DNA of 64,000 nucleotides, taken from the NCBI GenBank assembly GCA_913060875.1, contig CAJXSL010000002.1:1-64000 (forward strand), read 5' to 3'. The notes under the pieces were generated by a model, which did no database searches, was not told the origin of the DNA, and saw only the letters and a list, made by a program, of their open reading frames with translations. Every line of letters begins with the position of its first letter. Position 1 is the first letter of the stretch. Below are positions 8,336 to 16,781 of this stretch, in pieces. Source of the DNA: an uncultured Desulfobacteraceae bacterium. Lineage in GTDB: Bacteria > Desulfobacterota > Desulfobacteria > Desulfobacterales > UBA5852. The position numbers were made by a program, and so were the translations under genes.

Positions 8336-8834
8336 TGCGAAAGCCTCCTTTATGAAATGCGGTTATCCGGAAAGACCAAGTTTGGTTAAATGCAACAACT
8401 TGAACTCCGAAGATCACGAAGGACATGAAGGGGTTCAACTGCTCTGGCCGGTTTTTCTTCGTGCTCTTCGTGCTCTTCGTGGTAAATTCTTGTTGACGGG
8501 AGCTTTGCAGAAAACCGTTTTATGCAACTATTCAGGGGCATCAAAGCCATATTCGGATGACAGGGCAGGATCGCTTCTTGCGTGCTTGCGTGGACGGCTC
8601 GATATCCGATCGACATTATGAACAGCAGGATTTATGCCGAAAAGAAGACCTTTACCATTAACAAACCTTAACCACATGAAATCAGGTTAAATGTTTGTTG
8701 ACAGGCAAAATATCGAAATATCCGATAGACCGGCTATTTGCATAGAGGGTTGGCAACTGGGAGCAGCAGCAGGCAAGCTGCTTGACGATTAGGTGACGTC
8801 AATGCCGTGCAACTTCGTTTGTTTATTTGGAGCT
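8336..8834. other. Intergenic region with a CTTCGTG hairpin repeat
   Basis: There is no gene. At 8456-8482 the 9-mer TCTTCGTG(C/G) is repeated three times in tandem. A complementary CACGAAGGACATGAAG lies at 8416-8431, so the segment can form a long hairpin. Similar CACGAAG/CTTCGTG runs are common intergenic repeats in proteobacteria. The remainder should hold the promoter for the leftward gene starting at 8335. Confidence 0.5.
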
Positions 8835-9185
8835 TTAATCGGCAAACGAAGCATTGAAGAGATACAACTTGGGGCAGTGTTTCTTTTCCGCGAAATGGAC
8901 GACCATGGTCTCGGAGGGTTTCAGGCGGGCTTTTATGGTGTCTCCGGATTCCGACGGGGTCAAACCGCCGTCCATTTCGTTCGCTATATAGAAATAAGCT
9001 TGAATGGTTTTGTGGGAATGTCGATTCGTGGCGCTCACGCGAATGTAATCGGGAAGCGGGTACTCGCTGTAATGGAGGTCCAGATAGCTGTCAGGCCTGG
9101 GGGCGATATGTTCCAATACTTCGAAGTTTCTAACGAACGTCGCCTTTGTTTTCGGCTTTACTTTGACCGCGGCTTGCTCCTGCAT
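8835..9185 (-). CDS. Small conserved-looking cytosolic protein, function unknown
   Basis: A 116-residue protein with no signal peptide or membrane segment and alternating hydrophobic strands (YIRVSATN, TIQAYFYIAN, TMVVHFAEK), suggesting an all-beta fold. The start is strongly supported by GGGGAGG 4-5 nt upstream of the ATG on the minus strand. I preferred it to the overlapping rightward frame because that frame has no ribosome site and a poorer composition. I do not recognise a family. It is flanked upstream by a 15-bp inverted repeat pair. Confidence 0.6.
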   Translation of the reverse strand: MQEQAAVKVKPKTKATFVRNFEVLEHIAPRPDSYLDLHYSEYPLPDYIRVSATNRHSHKTIQAYFYIANEMDGGLTPSESGDTIKARLKPSETMVVHFAEKKHCPKLYLFNASFAD

Positions 9186-9202
9186 TGTGCCTCCCCTTGC
9201 GT

Positions 9203-9514
9203 GAAATGTTCGGGTTAGGATGATATACGGGAAGGCATTACACTTTTTGTGCCAGACATTCGGCCGTTACCAATGGCAGTTATAACAATTTGGATTTTTT
9301 GATATTAGAACACATTTCGAATTGTTCATGACGTTAAATAAGGTGGGATGACTGTAAACTCGATAGACATCTTATTATGCAGGCAAATAAAATTTGTATA
9401 GATTTTTTACATGCAGAAAATCAGGCCACGGTAATGCCGGCCAACCCATCAGCCGAGATTGAATCCGCATATCTCATGCAATCTTTTTTACCGTCCGCAT
9501 AACCCGAACATTTC
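9203..9514. repeat. Gene-free segment bounded by perfect 15-bp inverted repeats
   Basis: GAAATGTTCGGGTTA at 9203-9217 is exactly complementary to TAACCCGAACATTTC at 9500-9514. The ~280 bp between them are AT-rich and contain no gene. The arm motif (CCCGAAYATTTCAY) also ends the family A repeats and recurs near 5995, 10855 and 16755, so this may be an element using the same termini. Confidence 0.55.
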
Positions 9515-9534
9515 ATCGGTGGGCGGCCCTTATA

Positions 9535-9680
9535 TAGTGTCCATCCATAAATGGTAGATTTTGGTTCCTGGCAAGGCCCGAGCGCGTTTTCAACCGGAGG
9601 AATAGTCCGCTATTTCGAGGATTGGAAACGAGCGAGAACGCCGCCAGGGGCCGAAAGATGTTATTTATGGATGGACACTA
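9535..9680 (-). repeat. MITE-like element, family M, copy 1
   Basis: A 146-bp element with terminal inverted repeats TAGTGTCCATCCATAAATGG at the left and its near complement TTATTTATGGATGGACACTA at the right. A central palindrome, GAATAGTCCGCTATTTCG, lies near 9600. Compared with copies at 44574 and 49051 it is in reverse orientation. Its right end supplies the last codons and stop of the solute-binding protein gene that ends at 9661. There is no internal ORF. Confidence 0.85.
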
Positions 9681-10449
9681 AATAGCGCCGGTACAAATAC
9701 TGGTAGGCTGGCTCCTTTTTAAATTTCCTCAATGTATTCGAAAACCTTTCCACAAATGCTTCCGATACTTCACGCTTGCTGAAGATAATATAGAGGCCAT
9801 CCGTTTTTACCGGGTTGTGGCCCAGCGGCACAATGGTGTCGATGCGGAGCTGATTGAGGATATAGGCCCCGTTTCGCTTCTCAGCCAGCACAAAGTCGAG
9901 ATTCCCGCCATTCAGCTTCTTGAAATTGTTCACATCGGATGCCACCAACTCATGAAGACGGTGCTTTTTAACGAATTCCCAGAAGCTGGGCGTATAGCTG
10001 TAGCCATTCACCAGTCCGACGCGCTTGCCGATAAGGTCCTCGAAGGAATCGAAGCGATTGCCGGATTCCTTTTGGACCCACATGACCCATGGCGTTTCAA
10101 CCAGCGGTTCGGATGGATAGTGAGCGTAGCGGGATCTTTCCGGGGTATAATTAACCGAGAAAAGCGCGTCGGCCTCGCCCCTTTCCATCATCTTGATGGC
10201 GCGCTTCCAGGGGTATCCTTTCAGGGCCAGGAATTTGACCCCCATGCGGTTGAATACGGCTCTGACCGTTTGCGTGCTGAAGCCGTGAATGCGCTCATTT
10301 TCAACAATCTGGTAAGGCGGCCATGCGTCGCAAATCACATTGACGGCCGACCGTCCTGCGAGGACGGTCGGGGAGGCCGCTGCCACTATCGCGGCAGACA
10401 GCAGGATGAGCATGGGAATCCTTGCCGCGTATCGCTCACATTTTCTCAT
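9661..10449 (-). CDS. Periplasmic solute-binding protein of the SBP_bac_3 family
   Basis: A 262-residue protein with a signal peptide (MRKCERYAARIPMLILLSAAIVAAASPTVLA) and the two-lobed family-3 binding-protein pattern: CDAWPPYQIVENERIHGFS at the mature N-terminus, then YPWKRAIKMMERGEADALFSV and GKRVGLVNGYSYTP. This family binds amino acids or other small polar ligands. No transporter subunits are adjacent, so it may be an orphan receptor or serve a distant permease. The start at 10449 is preferred because AGGAAC lies 6 nt upstream; a longer frame to 10545 has none. The last seven codons (LVSIHK and stop) lie inside MITE-like element M1. Confidence 0.85.
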   Translation of the reverse strand: MRKCERYAARIPMLILLSAAIVAAASPTVLAGRSAVNVICDAWPPYQIVENERIHGFSTQTVRAVFNRMGVKFLALKGYPWKRAIKMMERGEADALFSVNYTPERSRYAHYPSEPLVETPWVMWVQKESGNRFDSFEDLIGKRVGLVNGYSYTPSFWEFVKKHRLHELVASDVNNFKKLNGGNLDFVLAEKRNGAYILNQLRIDTIVPLGHNPVKTDGLYIIFSKREVSEAFVERFSNTLRKFKKEPAYQYLYRRYLVSIHK

Positions 10450-11024
10450 CGATGTTCCTGTTTCAATCAGGCCCGCTGCGCTTACGGGAAAGACAATCGG
10501 GGCGTCAACGTGTCGATGCCCCATACAAAGCGACACCGTCATCACGGAATTTTAGTTTAATTCCAGACAGAAGAAGGCGACAAAATACACGCGCAATGAA
10601 ATTTTTCAAGGGAAAAAGGTCATAACCCGAATATTGATGGCGTCACAAAAAGTCGCGGTTCCTGTTATGACGTCATTCCGGTGGAAGCCGGAATCTCTTG
10701 ATATCAACAAGTTAGAGATTCCGGATCAAGTCCGGAATGACAGATTGAAGACTTTTTAGGAGACCATCAATATTTGCTTAAAAATTTTTTGAAATGCATG
10801 GGTTAGTGGCAGATAGGTTTGTGCAGGCTTTTAATGCCGGCCCTTATATTTCATGAAACATACGGGTTAAGGAACCATTGCCGGGCCATATCACAATCCA
10901 AGAAAAGTCCGGCAAAAATCCCGCGGGACTCCGCCATGCAACAAAACATGCGGATCAATCCGAAGATCAAGGTGTCCTTATGGGCCACAAGGGCCCAGCG
11001 GCTTTGCCGGAATTCATCGAATTT
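10450..11024. other. Intergenic region carrying a hairpin repeat
   Basis: There is no gene. It contains the family C hairpin at 10641-10762, and AACCCGAATATT / ATATTTCATGAAAC repeat termini near 10625 and 10850. The left part should contain the promoter of the solute-binding protein gene. Confidence 0.5.
10641..10762 (+). repeat. Family C hairpin repeat, copy 1
   Basis: CATTCCGGTGGAAGCCGGAATCTC is followed after a short loop by GAGATTCCGGATCAAGTCCGGAATG, making a strong long hairpin. AAAAAGTCGCGG at the left and ACTTTTTAGG at the right extend the symmetry. A second, closely similar copy is at 40131-40251. Hairpins of the ATTCCGG...CCGGAAT type are widespread in proteobacterial intergenic DNA. 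Confidence 0.8.
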
Positions 11025-11861
11025 TCAATACGTAATCACGGTTCCGGAACCATATGGGCGAACGACCTCCTGGCCGTATTTCGTCCGGAAAATATCCATG
11101 GCGTGTTTGCCGGTGCAATGCCCCCCATAAATGGTAAAATTGTTGGTTTTCACCCTGTCCGTATAGGCCATGAATTCTTCCAGAATCTTCTCGTTGGCCG
11201 ATTGCAAATGCAGCCCACCGACCAGAGAAAGAATTTTTTTGTCCGGAAATTTTTCCTCGATGGCTTTCAGAATGTTGATATACCCCGCGTGACTGCAACC
11301 GCATATGGCGACAATGCCCTCGGGCGTATCGATGGCCACGGTGGCATCGTCCGTCCCTTCCCAGGGGCCGACCCCGTCTTCATTGTAGAATTTCCCGTGG
11401 GTCGGGCAGTAACTGCCCGGCTCCTGCCTGACATCGGTAAAGAAATACATGCCGTCGTCGAGTTGGGTTACATTGTGCAGCGGTTTGAAATGTGGACTTG
11501 CATAGCGCCGCGCAAGGTAAGGAATGCCGCAGATTCTCAGCGGCTCGCCCGTCTTGATCTGATACTGTTTGACCCAGATCAGGGGATGCCCAAATACCGT
11601 GGGTTCGCCGCCAAGGCGCGGATAAAACGTCAAGCCGCCCCCATGATCATCATGCCCGTGGCTGATCATAATGCCTTCGAGGTTGTCCAGGCGTTCCCCC
11701 ATGATTTGGGCGTTTTCCATAAACACATCCGTCGTGCCGGTGTCGAAGAGCCAGCGGTGCCCGTTGGGAAGCTTGATAAGAATGGAAAGACCGTGCTCCT
11801 TTTCAAATTTTTCCGAGACAGCCGCATCGTCACAAAGTACACACAGTTCCAACTTGTTCAT
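11025..11861 (-). CDS. MBL-fold metallo-hydrolase
   Basis: A 278-residue cytosolic protein with the metallo-beta-lactamase signature SHGHDDHGGG (residues 67-76), the HxHxDH dinuclear metal site. The preceding strand LFDTGTTDVF supplies the other N-terminal core element. Downstream, CGCSHAGYINIL (a further metal His) and GGLHL fit the subgroup annotated as 7,8-dihydropterin-6-yl-methyl-4-(beta-D-ribofuranosyl)aminobenzene 5'-phosphate synthase-like. That reaction is not proven for bacterial members, so the substrate is left open. A GGAGGTAAT ribosome site fixes the start. It is monocistronic, with a family A repeat starting 27 bp upstream of its start. Confidence 0.85.
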   Translation of the reverse strand: MNKLELCVLCDDAAVSEKFEKEHGLSILIKLPNGHRWLFDTGTTDVFMENAQIMGERLDNLEGIMISHGHDDHGGGLTFYPRLGGEPTVFGHPLIWVKQYQIKTGEPLRICGIPYLARRYASPHFKPLHNVTQLDDGMYFFTDVRQEPGSYCPTHGKFYNEDGVGPWEGTDDATVAIDTPEGIVAICGCSHAGYINILKAIEEKFPDKKILSLVGGLHLQSANEKILEEFMAYTDRVKTNNFTIYGGHCTGKHAMDIFRTKYGQEVVRPYGSGTVITY

Positions 11862-11887
11862 ATTACCTCCACAAAAACTTCAAAAAA

Positions 11888-11975
11888 GCTATCAGGGGCT
11901 TGCGGTAGCAGGCGTACAGCGGCCCCCTGATGCCTTGCCGATAAACATCGCGAATGCGCACACTATTCGGGTTAA
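11888..11975 (+). repeat. Family A repeat, copy lacking the left arm
   Basis: Contains CAGGGGCTTGCGGTAGCAGG, GCGTACAGCGGCCCCCTG, ATGCCTTGCCGATAAACATC and a final CTATTCGGGTTAA. The left arm with GATGTCCATTGG is absent. Confidence 0.8.
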
Positions 11976-12188
11976 TTGCCTGTTTTCAACAGAACGTAAC
12001 GCGAAACCACGACCGCACCATTATTGGCTTATGCTCATTATGTCAATATTTTTCTTGCGTATATCCGCCGCCGAAGCAGCTGGGTTCTGCCGAAGATAAC
12101 CACGTGGCGGAATTTGCCTCGTCAGCCAGGACCTGCATGGGCCCCCAGCGTTGATCCATCACCAGTAAAAACAATTTCACGGCGTTTT

Positions 12189-12202
12189 TTGACCCAGATC
12201 AA
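12189..12202. promoter_or_regulatory. Candidate HcpR/Fnr-type operator
   Basis: TTGACCCAGATCAA is an almost perfect TTGAC-N4-GTCAA palindrome with one mismatch. As I recall, HcpR regulators of anaerobes bind TTGAC-N4-GTCAA-type sites. It lies 157 bp upstream of the Crp/Fnr regulator gene, suggesting autoregulation. The role is inferred from motif and position. Confidence 0.45.
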
Positions 12203-12358
12203 TTTCTGTACATCTGAGTTCCGATAAGATCAGAATACCCGAATTTAAGTGTTCAAAGGGGTCAGATCGTTTAACGAGCGCAGATAGGGCGGATTTTGTC
12301 GGCGTTTTGATTCCCGGATTCATGACGTGCACATAAAAAACACTACGAAACGGCCGAA

Positions 12359-13045
12359 ATGCAAATGGACATGGTTCTGAACAAAACCGAGATATTTAAA
12401 GGCTTGACCAGCGAACAGTTTTCGGTGCTCCTGGGGAAAGGTCGTCCCAAGGGACTTCGCCCCAAAAGCGTTCTTTTTCATCAGGGCGATGCAGCGCAAA
12501 GCTGTTTCCTGGTAACGCGCGGCCGCCTTAAACTGACCAAACTCAACGAACAGGGCAAAGAAGTCATTCTTCGCTATATCGGCTGCGGCGAATCGACCGC
12601 CGCCATTGCCGTTCTCAAAAATTGGATGTATCCGGTCACGGCCGAATCCATTGGAGAAACCGACGTTGTCGGCTGGGACAAACCGGCCATGATGGCGTTG
12701 ATGGGCCAATATCCGGATATCGCCATCAATCTGCTGGGTATCGTTTTAGAGCGCATCGACGACGTCCAGCACCGCTACCTCGAGGTTTGCACCGAGCATG
12801 TGGATCAGCGCATCGCACGCTCCCTTCTGCGCCTGATGCGACGGGCCGGATCGAAGACCCCGCACGGAATCCGCATCGACATCCCCCTGAGCCGCCAGAA
12901 TATTGCCGACTATTCAGGAACGACCCTCTACACGGTCAGCCGCACGCTGAGTGCCTGGGAAAAATCGGGCTGGGTGCAGTCCGGTCGCGAAAAAATCATC
13001 GTGACCGATCCCCACGCCCTGGTTCTATTCTCGGAAACCGGCTGA
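12359..13045 (+). CDS. Crp/Fnr family regulator, probable HcpR-type
   Basis: A 228-residue protein with an N-terminal cyclic-nucleotide-binding-type beta barrel (about residues 10-125), a long dimerisation helix (~128-160) and a C-terminal winged helix-turn-helix. The recognition region is PLSRQNIADYSGTTLYTVSRTLSAWEKSG, residues 176-204. It lacks the four N-terminal cysteines of oxygen-sensing FNR. Its position just before a DUF1858 gene and hcp matches HcpR, the nitrosative-stress activator of hcp in anaerobes, which is thought to sense NO through bound haem in some species. The ribosome site is weak; ATG codons at 12359, 12365 and 12371 are all possible starts. It was probably transcribed from a promoter near the operator at 12189. 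Confidence 0.85.
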   Translation: MQMDMVLNKTEIFKGLTSEQFSVLLGKGRPKGLRPKSVLFHQGDAAQSCFLVTRGRLKLTKLNEQGKEVILRYIGCGESTAAIAVLKNWMYPVTAESIGETDVVGWDKPAMMALMGQYPDIAINLLGIVLERIDDVQHRYLEVCTEHVDQRIARSLLRLMRRAGSKTPHGIRIDIPLSRQNIADYSGTTLYTVSRTLSAWEKSGWVQSGREKIIVTDPHALVLFSETG

Positions 13046-13230
13046 TTGCCATACGGGTCTCAACCACCTTGGCAACAATCTTAAAAAATTCCCCCCTTAT
13101 TTGCGGTAGCGCAAAGACAGGTACGCCATGCAAGGCTATCCTCGCTTCACTATTGACCAGCTTTATGGGGTTGACGACGCGGTATTGCTGCGGGGCAACC
13201 GAATTAATCGAAAAGGAAACCATTGCCGTC

Positions 13231-13464
13231 GTGAAATCATCTTTGCCATCGGACATCACGGTCAAGGAACTGTTGGACCGGTATCCGCAGCTTCTGCAAC
13301 TGTTCATTGATCTTGGCCTGTTGTGTCCGGGCTGTCCGGCCGAGGCCTTCCATACTTTGCCGGACGTCGCCCGGGAATACCAGCTCGACTGGAACGAATT
13401 CATTCGTCGCATCGATCGCTTTCTTGAAGCGCAAAAATACCGTGAAAACGGTTCGGCAGGATAA
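13231..13464 (+). CDS. DUF1858 / hybrid-cluster-associated redox disulfide protein
   Basis: A 77-residue protein: [21 protein letters not shown], then LLCPGCP with two cysteines, then a helix ending FLEAQKY. This matches the short DUF1858 domain also named the hybrid cluster protein-associated redox disulfide domain, found fused or adjacent to Hcp. The CPGC pair is its redox motif. It may help reduce or repair Hcp, but this is inference. The GTG start at 13231 follows AAAGGAAA; an ATT three codons earlier is the only closer alternative. A longer frame upstream exists but overlaps the regulator gene and is not used. Stop to hcp start is 67 bp, so cotranscription is likely. Confidence 0.8.
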   Translation: MKSSLPSDITVKELLDRYPQLLQLFIDLGLLCPGCPAEAFHTLPDVAREYQLDWNEFIRRIDRFLEAQKYRENGSAG

Positions 13465-13531
13465 CGGGCGCCAATTTAAATGGAGCCCCTTTCAATCGGC
13501 CTACACAACCACACCAAAAGGAGAATCGCTC

Positions 13532-15193
13532 ATGTTCTGTTTTCAATGTCAGGAAACCGCCAAGAACACCGGCTGCACCGTAAAAGGCGTTTGCGGCAAG
13601 CCCGAGCAAACCGCCAATCTGCAGGATCTGTTGATCTTCGTCCTCAGAGGCATTGCCGTGTATGAAGAAAAGCTCAAAGAACTCGGGGCGGCCGACCGCA
13701 CCAACGATGATTTCGTCGACCAGGGCCTGTTTGCCACCATCACCAACGCCAACTGGGACGACGCCCGCTTTACCGCCATGATCACCGAAGGCCTGCAGCG
13801 GCGGGATCAGGTCCGGGCCAAGTTCCTGGCCGCGTACAAAGCGCAAAACGGTCGCGATTTCGACGCCGCCCTGCCCGAAGCCGCCACCTGGTCGGGCGAT
13901 CCGTCCACTTATGCCGAAAAGGCCAAAACCGTGGGGGTATTGGCAACGGAAAACGAAGATGTGCGCTCCCTGCGCGAACTGTTGATCATCGGCCTGAAAG
14001 GGGTCGCCGCCTATGCCGACCATGCCGCCATCCTGGGATATCAGAAAGACGACATCAACGATTTCATCATGGAGGCGATGGCCTCCACCACCAAAGACCT
14101 GTCCGTAGACGACATGATCGCCCTGGTAATGAAGGCCGGCGATACGGCGGTCAACACCATGGCCCTGCTGGACGAAGCCAACACCACGGCCTACGGCAAC
14201 CCGGAGATCACCGAAGTGAACATCGGTGTGGGCCGAAACCCGGGCATCCTGATCACCGGCCACGACTTGAAGGATATGGAGGAGCTGCTCCAGCAGACCG
14301 AAGGTACGGGGATCGACGTCTACACCCACGGCGAGATGCTGCCGGCCAACTATTATCCGGCCTTTAAGAAATACGATCATTTCGTGGGCAACTACGGTGG
14401 TTCCTGGCCACACCAGAACAAGGAGTTCGAGTCCTTTAACGGCCCCATTCTGCTGACCACCAACTGCCTGGTGCCATTGAAAAAGGACAATACGTACCTG
14501 GACCGGCTCTTTACCACCGGTGTGGTCGGCTATGAAGGCGCCGTGCATATCGCCGACCGACCCGAGGGCGGCGCCAAGGATTTTTCCGCCCTCGTCGAAA
14601 AGGCCAAGACCTGCATGCCGCCCAGTGAAATCGAGACGGGTGCCATCGTCGGCGGTTTCGCCCACAACCAGGTCCTGGCCCTGGCCGACAAGGTGGTGGA
14701 TGCGGTGAAATCCGGCGCCATCAAGCGCTTCGTGGTCATGGCCGGCTGCGACGGCCGCCAGAAAGGCCGCAGCTATTACACGGAAGTGGCTGAAAACCTG
14801 CCCCAGGACACGGTGATCCTCACCGCCGGCTGCGCCAAGTATCGCTACAACAAGCTCAACCTGGGGGACATCGGCGGAATTCCCCGGGTCCTGGATGCCG
14901 GCCAGTGCAACGACTGCTATTCTCTGGCCGTCATCGCCCTGAAGCTGAAGGAAGTCTTCGGTCTGGAGGATATCAACGACCTGCCGATCTCCTACGACAT
15001 TGCCTGGTACGAACAGAAGGCCGTGGCCGTACTCCTGGCCCTGCTGTTCCTGGGCGTCAAAGGGATCCGGCTGGGGCCGACCCTGCCGGCTTTTCTCTCC
15101 CCCAACGTGGCCAAGGTGCTGGTGGAAAAATTCGACATCAAGCCCATCGGCACGGTTGAGGAAGACATTGCGGCCATGATGGCCGGGGAGTAA
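13532..15193 (+). CDS. hcp: Hydroxylamine reductase / hybrid cluster protein
   Basis: A 553-residue protein, the usual Hcp length. The N-terminal [15 protein letters not shown] carries C3, C6 and C15, with C21 shortly after, the [4Fe-4S] ligands of the anaerobe class. The hybrid Fe-S-O cluster ligands are recognisable in [23 protein letters not shown] and GQCNDCYS. Hcp reduces NO (and hydroxylamine in vitro) and protects anaerobes against nitrosative stress; it is cytosolic. The start is set by AAAAGGAG 9 nt upstream of ATG 13532; the open frame extends further left only as a shadow of the DUF1858 gene. A terminator follows at 15204. Context with an HcpR-like regulator and a PAS protein supports the role. 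Confidence 0.97.
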   Translation: MFCFQCQETAKNTGCTVKGVCGKPEQTANLQDLLIFVLRGIAVYEEKLKELGAADRTNDDFVDQGLFATITNANWDDARFTAMITEGLQRRDQVRAKFLAAYKAQNGRDFDAALPEAATWSGDPSTYAEKAKTVGVLATENEDVRSLRELLIIGLKGVAAYADHAAILGYQKDDINDFIMEAMASTTKDLSVDDMIALVMKAGDTAVNTMALLDEANTTAYGNPEITEVNIGVGRNPGILITGHDLKDMEELLQQTEGTGIDVYTHGEMLPANYYPAFKKYDHFVGNYGGSWPHQNKEFESFNGPILLTTNCLVPLKKDNTYLDRLFTTGVVGYEGAVHIADRPEGGAKDFSALVEKAKTCMPPSEIETGAIVGGFAHNQVLALADKVVDAVKSGAIKRFVVMAGCDGRQKGRSYYTEVAENLPQDTVILTAGCAKYRYNKLNLGDIGGIPRVLDAGQCNDCYSLAVIALKLKEVFGLEDINDLPISYDIAWYEQKAVAVLLALLFLGVKGIRLGPTLPAFLSPNVAKVLVEKFDIKPIGTVEEDIAAMMAGE

Positions 15194-15203
15194 AGCCTTC
15201 AAT

Positions 15204-15223
15204 GGCCTTCCCGAAGGTCTTTT
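15204..15223 (+). terminator. Rho-independent terminator after hcp
   Basis: GGCCTT (15204-15209), loop CCCG, AAGGTC (15214-15219) and TTTT make a short stem with one G-T pair plus T-run, 11 bp after the hcp stop. Confidence 0.6.
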
Positions 15224-15433
15224 CAGCTGAACGACACGATTGATTCTGAACAGCGGTTAAGTGGGGTCCTGTATCTTGTATTGAAAAGGCACGGAGCCCC
15301 ACTGTTTTCGACGCAAATATCAGTACAAAAAGCGGATTCCGGGGACAAATTTATCGCTGATGCCGACCCAATTATGGTATGCATCGTTTTCACTGTTGCG
15401 GCATGGCATCCACTTTTCAGAAAAGGAATGAAT

Positions 15434-15808
15434 GTGACGGAACTCTCATTGCTAAAGGCGATTCTCGACAGCATCCACCACCGCATCGTCTTCGTCGATA
15501 ACGACCACGTCATCCGCTATTTGAACCGCCGGGCCCGGGAGTGGTTCTATGGCAAGCGCGGGTACGCCGACCTGATCGGAAAATCTATTTTCGCGTGCCA
15601 CAATTCGGACTCCGTTGCGCACCTGCGCAAGTTCTACCAGCGGTTGGCGCAGGGCGAAGACGAGGTGTTTGTAAAAATCACCGCCCAAAAGGAAAAGGCC
15701 TCCATGGTGGCGGTGCGCGATAGCGAAGGCCGCCTGATCGGCTACTTCGAGCGCTTCGAAGCCCTATCGCCGGAGATTCCGCCCGGGGCCGCGCAAGATA
15801 AAGTTTAA
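15434..15808 (+). CDS. Single PAS-domain sensor protein
   Basis: A 124-residue protein that is essentially one PAS domain: LKAILDSIHHRIVFVDNDHVIRYLNRRA at the start, DLIGKSIFACHNSDS in the middle and AVRDSEGRLIGYFERFEAL at the end. No output domain is attached. Small PAS proteins of this type, with the CHN motif, are frequent in sulfate reducers and Geobacter-like bacteria; ligand and partner are unknown. I chose GTG 15434 because AAAAGGA lies 6 nt upstream of it; ATG 15428 is in frame but abuts that site. The terminator after hcp suggests separate expression, though its place beside hcp fits a redox or NO-sensing partner. Confidence 0.75.
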   Translation: MTELSLLKAILDSIHHRIVFVDNDHVIRYLNRRAREWFYGKRGYADLIGKSIFACHNSDSVAHLRKFYQRLAQGEDEVFVKITAQKEKASMVAVRDSEGRLIGYFERFEALSPEIPPGAAQDKV

Positions 15809-15941
15809 TTCCTTGCCAACTAAGGACTTGGATGTCGTGATTGGCGGGAACGCTGTCCACAACCTTGAAAATTTTTATGGGCTGATGCGCTAACCCCACG
15901 GGCAGGTGTAATACACATCCAAGGATAACAGCATGGAGGGC

Positions 15942-16781
15942 TTATTTGGTTACAACCGGGGTTGGAGCGCCGAAATACCGGGTAAGGATGCCGTCAATCG
16001 TCCCATCCGTCTGCATGGTCTTGATCACCTCGTTGAAGCGCGGCAGCAGGTCCCTGTAGGTTGATTTTTTACTGATCAGCAAGTGAAAGGGCATGGCGTC
16101 CAAGGCTACCGCCGTTTCTACGATGCGATTTTCCAGCCCCAGATCCCGGATATCCGGGTAGGCCCCCTGGGGCCATTCAATGACCAGGTCCCCTCTTTTC
16201 GCAGCCAGCATCCGCCAGACATTGCGGACAATCGGCGTTTCGTGGGTGGGCACGCCAAGGCTGGCCAAATGCCTCTTGTGCCAGCCGTTGCCGCTGTAAG
16301 TTATCACCGAATACCCGCCTCTTCTGATATCCGACAGGGTTTGGATGGCAACAATCGCATTCAGCCGCGCGTGGCCCGCATAGGTGAACAATTTGAGCTC
16401 TTTCAGGTAGAACGGATCCGGGTGGGTTTCGGAATAGGCGCCGCGCTCCCGGGTGGGGACCGTGATCATGGCGTCGAACTCGCCTGACTTGACGTATTCC
16501 TGGCATCGTTTCCACGGCAGGGCTGTCCAGGCGGTCTCAAGCCCCATGCGCTTTTCAAGCGCTTCGGTGACGATATCGTAAAAAAAGCCCTGCACCTCCC
16601 CCTTTTCGGATTCGGCAAAAAACGGTTGAAACTCGGGGTAGGCAATCCGGATGGCATCCCTGGCCTGGGCGGAAACGGTCGCCGCCAGCATAACCCCTAT
16701 CCACACCGAACAGACAATCATGCAGCGCAGCGCATCCCTTTTGTGTCGGAGCCCGAACATTTCATGAAATATTTTCTGCAC
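15942..16781 (-). CDS. Second periplasmic solute-binding protein, SBP_bac_3 family
   Basis: A 279-residue protein with an N-terminal signal segment (CMIVCSVWIGVMLAATVSAQA, about residues 22-42) and family-3 motifs: IRIAYPEFQPFFAESEKGEVQGFFYDI, LPWKRCQEYVKSGEFDAMITV and RGDLVIEWPQGAYP. It is a paralogue of the protein at 9661-10449 in layout and again lacks transporter neighbours. The GTG start at 16781 is 12 nt after AGGAG; the internal ATG at residue 8 lacks a ribosome site. The first codons overlap a repeat terminus (CCCGAACATTTCATGAAATA read on the plus strand), so the N-terminal leader may be derived from a repeat. Confidence 0.8.
   Translation of the reverse strand: MQKIFHEMFGLRHKRDALRCMIVCSVWIGVMLAATVSAQARDAIRIAYPEFQPFFAESEKGEVQGFFYDIVTEALEKRMGLETAWTALPWKRCQEYVKSGEFDAMITVPTRERGAYSETHPDPFYLKELKLFTYAGHARLNAIVAIQTLSDIRRGGYSVITYSGNGWHKRHLASLGVPTHETPIVRNVWRMLAAKRGDLVIEWPQGAYPDIRDLGLENRIVETAVALDAMPFHLLISKKSTYRDLLPRFNEVIKTMQTDGTIDGILTRYFGAPTPVVTK

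Larger units (their letters stand above)
11862..12358. other. Intergenic region between divergent genes
   Basis: Contains family A repeat copy 3 (11888-11975) and an Fnr/HcpR-like operator (12189-12202) upstream of the regulator gene. I see no further gene. A frame covering 11954-12227 has no ribosome site and runs through the repeat. Confidence 0.5.

Noticed and set aside
8456-8482. CRISPR-like tandem repeats
   Set aside because: Three contiguous 9-mers without spacers and with a complementary run nearby make a hairpin repeat, not a CRISPR array. No cas genes are present.
8793-9218. Rightward frame overlapping the small leftward gene at 8835-9185
   Set aside because: No ribosome site and Cys/Arg-rich translation; the leftward frame has GGGGAGG and a protein-like composition.
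10878-11930. Rightward open frame of 350 codons
   Set aside because: Opposite the MBL-fold gene, which has a full metal motif and a good ribosome site; the frame also runs into a family A repeat.
12622-13230. N-terminal part of a longer frame leading into the DUF1858 gene
   Set aside because: It overlaps the regulator gene in another frame and encodes low-complexity sequence; only the last 77 codons match the DUF1858 domain.
13400-15202. Long leftward open frame opposite hcp (600 codons)
   Set aside because: It is the antisense shadow of a clear hcp gene in GC-rich DNA; its translation is rich in G, H, Q and V with no family motif and no ribosome site.
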